A stretch of DNA of 64,000 bases, taken from Aquatica leii (taxonomy: Eukaryota; Arthropoda; Insecta; Coleoptera; Lampyridae). The position numbers and the translations under genes were made by a program. The notes under the pieces were generated by a model. That model was not told where the DNA came from. It searched no databases and was given only the letters and a program-made list of their open reading frames with translations. The stretch lies in assembly GCA_035610365.1 (NCBI GenBank), contig CM069432.1, positions 3,038,001 through 3,102,000 on the forward strand, written 5' to 3'. Shown here piece after piece: positions 46,101 through 55,100 of the stretch (within the stretch, counting starts at the first letter, position 1; each line of letters starts with the position of its first letter).

Positions 46101-49100
46101 TGACACATTTAGAAAAGATGAATGAAACATTCGATAGTGAACAGAATGTGATCTTTTACTCGGATACTTCCGCTGGACAGCAAAAAACAAATACCTCCTG
46201 GCACTCTACTTGCATTCAATCAAGACATTGCCAAACTTCAAAACAATTACACACAAATATTTAGTAACAGGGCATGCCCAAAACGAAGGAAATAGTGCTC
46301 ATTCTTTGATTGAGAGGAATGTGAAGAAATACTTGAAGGCTAGTCCGATTTACCTCCCTGAACAATACATCACATTGATAAGAACTTCAAAGGAAAATGG
46401 AAAACCGTATGCAGTGCAGGAAATGATGTACGAAGATTTCTATTATCTCAAAGATTTAGCCCTCAATGTGGGACTCGGTAACTGTCCGCAATTGAAGATT
46501 TTTGAAATGCAGATATTGAAAGTTGACAAATCAAGTTTTTTTACAAAACATCATTCGACTAAGAAGCATTCGATGAACTTGTGGTAGATTCATCCAGGAA
46601 GAATCGGTCGAAAACTAGTGTTGACGTCGTTGATTTAAAAAGAGCATACAGTAACAAGATTGGCTTCAGTAAAAGCAAGATAGCATTCTGTCCTTATTTC
46701 ACGAGACGAAGGACAAGAAAGTCTCAGTTCCAAGAACTTATAAGTCATACTATAAAAATCTTTGATAGTTTGAGTGAGTCATTTTTTCTCATTCTTATGA
46801 TTCCTTTATTCTAAAAGTTTGGTTATTCAACCGAAGTGTTTTGTTCTTTTAAAATAAATATATTGACTGATATTAAGAAATAAAGATGAGTTATTATGCA
46901 GATTTATGTCGTATAATTATAGTTGAACTTACGCAAATTTTTCAGAAACAGTGACACATGTGATCAAAGTTCACTTCTGATCAAAAATTATTTTCAAGTA
47001 ACCTGAAGAATAGCTGCACAAGTAACTTAAAATGAATGTATCCAAATGTCTGCTTCAAAAGACTTCTCATAATCATAATATGTGCCTTGAACTGTGCTTC
47101 AAATTTTCAAGTGCGCTTAGTGAAAATACGCAATTTTTTAATTGTGTCACTGTTGTTTTAAATGAGCGATATGTTACTTGGTGTTATTATCTAAATTACT
47201 TAATTAATAAATTAGTATGTATTTTTTAATATACTTTTTTTCTATGTGTCTACCATAATTAAATATAACTCCGTTTAATTATTTAACAAAATATAGTAAC
47301 GTAATTGTACTTGTGCTTAAAATTAGTGGCGCGCGGCGTTCAAAAGTTTCAGCGTTCAATTTTCCGGTGTTCAAAAGACGGCGTTCAAATGACGGTGGTC
47401 AAATGATCGAGTCCCCGGATTGTATGCTACGAGCATATACATATATATATACTCTGGATTCAGAAAAAGTGCTTCCAAAACTCTCTGGAAATAAAAACCT
47501 AACACGGGAAGTAAGTACATTGACAATCTTTTTGGGAGAAAAGCGTTATGGAAACACCGCAGAAATAGCACAGCGTAGAAAGAAAAGTAAACTACTGAAC
47601 CCGATAAAAGTGTAAAGTTGATTATATGAAGCCAACAGAGGAACGTATGCATGTCGACACATTCGTATTGGTACCGTCTGTATTTGAAAAAACAAAAGCA
47701 GTGTGCTATAAATACGTTTGTGTAATAGATACTCAGTAAAATAGTGTTACGTTCTTGTGTTTTTTGTCGGTTCTGTTTGTACGAAAAATGCCATATTAAA
47801 GTCGCCCCACATAGAAATACATGTTTGGCCGATTTTCAAACGGGGCGAGAAGGATCTGTATTTGGGTTGTAGGCTGCTGCATTTTAATGTAACTAATCAA
47901 AGTAGCTCCACTCACGCATAGTTATTTTTTTCTCTAGTTTCAAGTTACTGCTACAAAATAAATATAACGCTCTTTCGATTTGTATGTGTTTGTGAATAAG
48001 GTTGCGCTGGTGGTCGCAAATTAGTGATATTAAAGCACTTACGAGTAATCCGCACAGGCTCGGAATGGTGGCAGTCTTCTTGGTCAATCTGGCCAGATGA
48101 CACGCGTGAAGTGAAATTCACCAAACTAATATTTCACTGTCGCGGAAAATCGTTAGCACAGTAAAAGTTCCGTTGTAAAAATTACGATGCGTTTTATGTA
48201 GAAACTAGGAAACGAATGGAATGGGAATGTGGTGATAAGGATAAGAAACAATGAAAGGAGGAGAAAGTGCAAATTGACGTACTTCGCGTTAACATACCGC
48301 CCACCAAATTAAAATAATTTCATATAATGTAAAAGGGTTAAATTAAACTAAGAGCAAAGCAAATTAAACTTAATTGCAAATAAACTGTAACTAACATTAA
48401 AAAAAATAAAAGCAAATAAATTTTAACTATTAACTAATTTGAGGATACCGGCAGAGGTACAAGGCTTGGGACTGGACGAGTGTAGATACCACTACCTGTA
48501 CGAATTGATGCAACTCTAGCTATACGGTCTAAACCTGGATACACACATTCAATACGTCCTATAGGCCAAGATAAAGGATGCGACGCAACTCCTTTCAGTA
48601 ACACGATATCTCCAACATCGACGTGTTAGATGTCCACTTATTGCGCTGAATCACATGGTTCAAGTAGTCTTTCGACTAACGATTCCAAAACGATTGAAGA
48701 ATCTGACTTTGTCTTAACCAACGGTTACACATGTTACGTGACTCGGGAATAGGATATTCCGGTACAGAAAGTAAAGGTGACCCTATTAAAGTGACCAGGG
48801 ATGAGATAATCACAAGACTCCGAGGGATCTTCAGATAAGGTGCACAAAGCGACTAAGGTAGCGTATTCTTCGAATGTGGCTGATGCATTATCTAACAAGC
48901 GATAAAGCAAAGCTTTGGCAGATTTGATAGCTGCTTCCCACAAACCTCCAAAATGAGGGCCATATGGGGGAGTAAACTGCCATTTTACTTGCGTAGATAA
49001 AAAATTACAAATATCTGTGACATGAAGAACTAAAAATTTGTAAACTTCCGTTATGTGCTTACAAGCTCCTATTAAGTTACGCCCATTATCAGAGTAAATA

Positions 49101-52100
49101 ACTGATGGTAAACCCCGTCTAGCTACAAATCTATCAAGTGCAGCTAAAAAAGCATCAGTGCTCAACTCAGATACAAACTCAAGATGTACCGCTTTAGTTA
49201 TAAAACAAATAAATAAACATAAGTAACCTTTAGTAACCACTGGTCTACGTAAGCGGTTAGATCTTACTGAAAAAGGCCCGGCATAGTCTACACCTACTTG
49301 TGAAAAAGGGCGAGAGATAGAAACTCTAGAAGCAGGAAGATCAGCCATTGGAAGTTGGAAAGTAATACCACGAAATTTATAACAAGTAAAACATTCTCGT
49401 ATGCATTTTCGAAGCAAACCACGAAGCGATAAAATCCAAAACTTTGTTCTACTAAGAGCTTGAACAGTGTTAGGATCAGAATGTAATGACAGATGATGAT
49501 AATAAAAACATATTAATTTAGAGAGATGAGCATTTTTGGGTAGCAATAACGGGTGCTTGGCTGCTTCGTGCAAAGCGGAGTAACGTAATCTTCCGCCCAC
49601 CCTGAGGAAACCAAAAGAATCAATAAAAGGCGATAACGATGCTAAGTTGCGACTTGCGTTCGTTTTATTTTGGATTTGTTTTATTTCAGAATGAAAATAA
49701 TGATTTTGAGTAATTTTTGTAAGGGATAATGTAGAACTTTCTAATTCTGCCACGGATAACGATCCAGAAATTCGTACGCCATCTCGAAGCCTTGAATTGT
49801 GAATAAAACGTCTTATCCAAGCAAAAACACGACGTAATCTTAAGAAACTTGAGGTATTATTTATTTTGTCTAATAACGGATTTGAGGTTGTTAAACAATT
49901 GAAGTCTTGTTTCATTTCAGAAAACAAAAAAGAATGCTTATTATGCATTTGAAAAGGAGGTGGCCATTTTGAAACTTCTTTGTTCAAAAATGAGCGACCA
50001 TTACACCAAAATATTTTGATATCCGGACTAACAAATTGAGATACAGTTAATCCTCGCGAAGGAAGGTCAGCGGGATTGTTTTCAGATTTAATGTAAGACC
50101 AAACACATTTTGAAGTTTTTTCTGTTATCGTAACAATCCTATTACACACAAACGTGTTTAATAAGTGTGGTGGAGTCATAATCCAAGATAAAACTATCGC
50201 TGAATCTGAAAATGAGTGAACAGATTCAATAAAAAATAGCAAAGAAACAGTCACTACTGATTGGACTAAATTGGCTAATAAAACGGCGGCGCTCAACTCC
50301 AAACGAGGAATAGACATAATTTTGGTTTTTGCCTTCCAAAAATAGGAAAAAAAAATTGAATTTGACTGGACGCATAAGTATAGAACAGCAGAATAACCCT
50401 TTTCTGAAGCATCACAAAATCCCGCAAGCCTAATTAGAGCAGGTTTCTGTGGAAGCACGCATCTAGGGATTTTAACGATAGCAAGAAGAAAAATGTTCAA
50501 CAATAACAATTTTTTTTCTAGTGCTAGTGGAATCAAATCGTCCCAACCAACTTAGGCTAAACGCAAATCTTGAAGTAGAACTTTCATCGAAAAAACAACG
50601 GGTGCCAAAAAACCAAGCGGGTCAAAAATTCGTGCGATATACGACAACAAATTTCGTTTTGTAATATTATCATCGTAAGGCAGCACTCGAAACAGAAGAA
50701 AGTCAGAGTTTGGATTCCAAGATAATCCTAGGATTTTTTTTTCTCGTCAGAAAAATCCAATTGCGATTCTATATGATCTTCAGGTAACTCGGCTAAAACT
50801 TCTGGATGACTACTAGCCCATTTTCTGAGTTGAAAACCTCCGCCCTTAAATAAATCAGTTAACTGGTTTCGTAAATTTATAGCAGAAGATACATCTTGAT
50901 GACCAGTTATCACATCGTCTACATATGTAGAGTTCATGATGGCACAAGACGCATCTGGATATCGTGCACCATCATCGTGAACAAGTTGATGTAATACGCG
51001 TATTGCCAAGTAGGCGGAAGGAGTAAGACCATAAGTAACAGTATTGAGTTCAAACTCCTGTACATTGCCATCAGGGGAAGCGCGCCAAAGAATATGTTGT
51101 ACAGCTCTATCTTCCTTTCAAATTGTTATCTGACGGTACATTTTTTGTATATCTGCACATAATGCAACAGGATAACAACGAAATTTTAATAAGATTTGAA
51201 TAAGGTCTGTTTGTTGTTTGGGTCCGGGCAGTAATCGCTCGTTAAGAGAAACTCCTGTTGAATCAGGATCGGAAGCGTTAAATACAACGCGAATTTTTGT
51301 TGTGGAACTTGATTGTTTAGTGACGACATGGTGCGGTATTATATACGTGGAAGGAGAAGAAGCAATTGACATATGTTCTGATATCAAGTAATCTTGCATA
51401 AAATCATTGTATTGTTTAAATTTTTCGGGAACACTGCGTAAACCTCGCGAAGAGTTTGAGGACAAAGGGCTCGAATGAGGTTTAAATGGAAGCGCTACCA
51501 CATATCTTCCAGTTTCGTCACGTTTGTGAGTCTTTATAAAATGTTGTTCAACATACAAATTTGTTGGATCAGAAGGTGGAGCTATAAAAATTTCTTCAAC
51601 TTCCCAAAACCGTTTTAAATCTTTGGATAATTCAGAAAAAGTAAGCATGCTTTGCAATGTCTGATCATTATTGGAAAAATCTGTGGGACCTATAATTGTC
51701 CATCCGAAATAAGTGTTTACCGCAGAGGGATAACCGGTAACATATACTTTTCCTTCTTGATTAAAAATGGTAGGGTATACGTCGGCACCTAATAGCAAAT
51801 CGATAGAAGAAGGAATATGAAACGTTTCGTCAGCTAAGTCAAGTGGCGAAATTGTTCTATAACACTTTCAGGTAACTGAGAAGAAGGTATTCGACTAGCA
51901 AGTTTAGGTAAAACTAACACAGGAAGACGCATTGTATGAGTTGAAAATTTTGAACGAAGACAGCAATTTACAATACTCTGAGACTTTACTGTGGACTTAC
52001 CGATTCCTGATAGCTCTGTACAATTGCGGTTTTAACCTGAGCAACTTTACTAAAGATTCGGTAATAGCGGAAATTTGTGACCCGGGATCGATGAGGGCGC

Positions 52101-55100
52101 GTATTCTGTGAAAAAAACCATTTTTATCAGCAATGTAAGTCTGAACAGTTCCTAACAATACTTGTTTTACCTGGGGTGCTGCAAAACTAGATAAACAGAG
52201 AAACATCTGATTTATGTGAAGTAGACGGTTGAACTTCATGAGAAGTTTGCAAGGCATTCTTTGCTGATTCGGAAGCAACGTTAGCATGCACTGAAGCAAG
52301 ATGAAGCGGTTTTTGCGTCGAATGCAATACAGTGTGATGTTTATTTCCGCCGCAAACTCTACAAAACCGACTTAGATTTGCAATTCGAACGAGAATGATT
52401 TCCGAGACAATTATAACACCTGTTTGATTCACGTAAGTAGTCGTATTTGTCTGACAAATTTAAATTTATGAATTCTGGACATTGATACAAGAAATGTATG
52501 CCTTTGCAACGAGGACATGTTAAATTCCGAACTTGTGAAGAGTGCAAAGTCATAAAAGTACGAAGGTTTTGATGGCAATTGTAATTTACTTTTGTTTTTA
52601 TTAAAAGCTTTAAATGGTTTAGAATAAGGTTTTGATAACTCGTAGCTGCGCATCTGCTGAGTAATAAACTCGATTAGATTTTCATACAGAAGTATCTGAT
52701 TGGAAACGTATTTATTTTCGAAAGCACGTTTAGTAGTTGGATCTATATTCTTTAACGAAAAGGAAAATAATAAGAAATCTGCTAAGTCGTCAATACCTAA
52801 TGACTTTATAGCGTGTACACAAGTTTTATGAACGTTTAAAACATCTTTCAAGCTTTATAGTGTAGCTGATGATGTCACTTTAAAATTTAAAAATTTATTT
52901 AAATACATAGTAGCTATGCGTCTTTTATTTTAATACCTTTCGTGTAAGGTTTGATAAGCTAAAGAATAATGATCATCAATAAGTTGAAATTTTGATATTA
53001 CTGACAAAGCTTCTGCAGACAGTACTGATTTTAAATATTGAAATTTTTGAGATATGCGTAATGAACTGTTGTTATGTACAATCGAATTGTATAATGAAAT
53101 AAATTCAGACCACTCTTCGATATTACCAGAAAAGTTAGGCAGCGATATCTTTGGAAGCGTGAACGCGGGCGAGGAAGAGTCATGAGCAAAAGATAAAGAT
53201 GTTTCTGTTTGTACTGGAAGCTGTTTTTTAAGTTTAATGTAAGTAATTCTAATGTAAGCAATAATTTCGTCAAAGGCGCAATGAGGTTAATACAATTGGT
53301 TTTCATCTAATTGTTCTTCGGGTTTTAAAAGCGTGTTGTATTCAACAATTTGATACTTATTGAAAACTGTCGAAATCTGCCTCGTACCTATCTAATTTAG
53401 CATTGTAGGCTTCCAATACCTCAAATTTTTCAATTGTATAATCTTTTACTTTGTTGTAAATAAAGACCACGTTTGCAAATAAGCTTGAACGTTTGCTGAT
53501 AGTTTTCGATAGCTTATCTGCAATTGATTCGACGTCGCTTTTAGCCATAATCGTATGAATTTATATCGTATGTAAATGTATGCACGAATAAATTTTGAAT
53601 AATTATTCTAATTTGGTTGCAATATTAATTTAAGAATATTATTTAAGGATGCAAACAGGTAGCAATGTAGTTTATGTAGGATTCAGAGGTTACAGAATAA
53701 ATTTCATACGGCGCGGAGAACCAATAATGTTTGTGAATAAGGTTGCGCTGGTGGTCGCAAATTAGTGATATTAAAGCACTTACGAGTAATCCGCACAGGC
53801 TCGGAATGGTGGCAGTCTTCTTGATCAATCTGGCCAGATGACACACGTGAAGCGAATTCACCGAACTAATATTTCACTGCCGCGGAAAATCGTTAGCACA
53901 GTAAAAGTTCCCTTTTAAAAATTACGATGCGTTTTATGTCGAAACTAGGAAAAGAAATCGAATGGGAATGTGGTGATAAGGATAAAAAACAATGAAAGGA
54001 GGAGACAGTACAAATTGACGTACTTGGCGTTAACAGTATGTTTAGCATTTTTTCAAATCATTTTTTGTCACAGACTTATTAAAAAATTTAAAATTGATCA
54101 AAGTGGCCAACACACTAAAACTTATCCACAGCAAATATTACTATAATTTAAAGCAGAATTTAAGAGGTTCATTGGTAAACAGGAAGCCAGATTACATCTT
54201 CACAGAAAGAACAGAAGATCTTCAACTGAACAAACAACACATATCTCGTATACTGAAGAATGTATAATAAGCAGATCATAGTGCACCAGTGAGTGTAATG
54301 TATGTAGTTGCATAGACTTCAGTTTGAATTTAGTTCTAAGAGTTGTCCAAAACAAAATAATAGTTTTGCAGACCAGTTTTAATAGTGTGAGCACCATAAA
54401 AACATAATATCTCATATAATTTAGTTTAGGTTTGGAATAAGACAATGTAATTTAAAAACCACTTCAAGGTATTGTGTACATGCTAATTCTGAGCGCAAAC
54501 TACGTAACAATGTGATAAAACGTGTGCAATCACTAAGGAATGTATTATAAATGACCCTGCATGCATATAAAGATAATTGTTAGTAACTACTAATTAGTCT
54601 CAAACCATACTAACAATGTGTTTGAAATGATTATGATTAAATAATGTCCATGCAAAAATACTAAAAAAGATTCACCCCATACTTTTTGGACTAATGAAAA
54701 TCGCTTGGATGTAAGGTACTCGTGGTTTAATAGTTCTTCGTAATCTTGGATCAGTCCTAAAAGTACCTTCATTGTCAGGTTCCACAGACCTACTATCACA
54801 ACTACCTAAAAAGTAAGAACAAAATAAATGATCAATATTACTAATAGGAATAAACGAAAAGGTGAACAATCCAGGACGTATATAGAGAGGACATAGACAT
54901 CACAATGAAAATTGTTTTAAAAAAAAACCCTTACGAAATAGAATAGAATAAAACTTGAAATATTTACCTGACTGGGAGACAATATATTTCTGCAGTTCGA
55001 TAGGAATTGAATTCTGTGCTGCTTTATTATTCGTCTTATTAGTTCCTTTCAAATTCGTTTTTCTCTTATATTTTTTAGTGTTTGTCTTTGTATTTGTATC

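Larger units (their letters stand above)
47987..54035 (-). mobile_element. BEL/Pao LTR retrotransposon with both LTRs
   Basis: Two 308-base LTRs (47987-48294 and 53728-54035), each TGTTTGTGAATAAGG...GCGTTAACA, and a perfect 5-base target duplication GTATG (47982-47986 and 54036-54040). gag-pol is on the minus strand. Sits in CENP-C intron 4 in the same orientation as the gene. The LTRs are very similar, so the insertion looks fairly recent. Confidence 0.93.
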
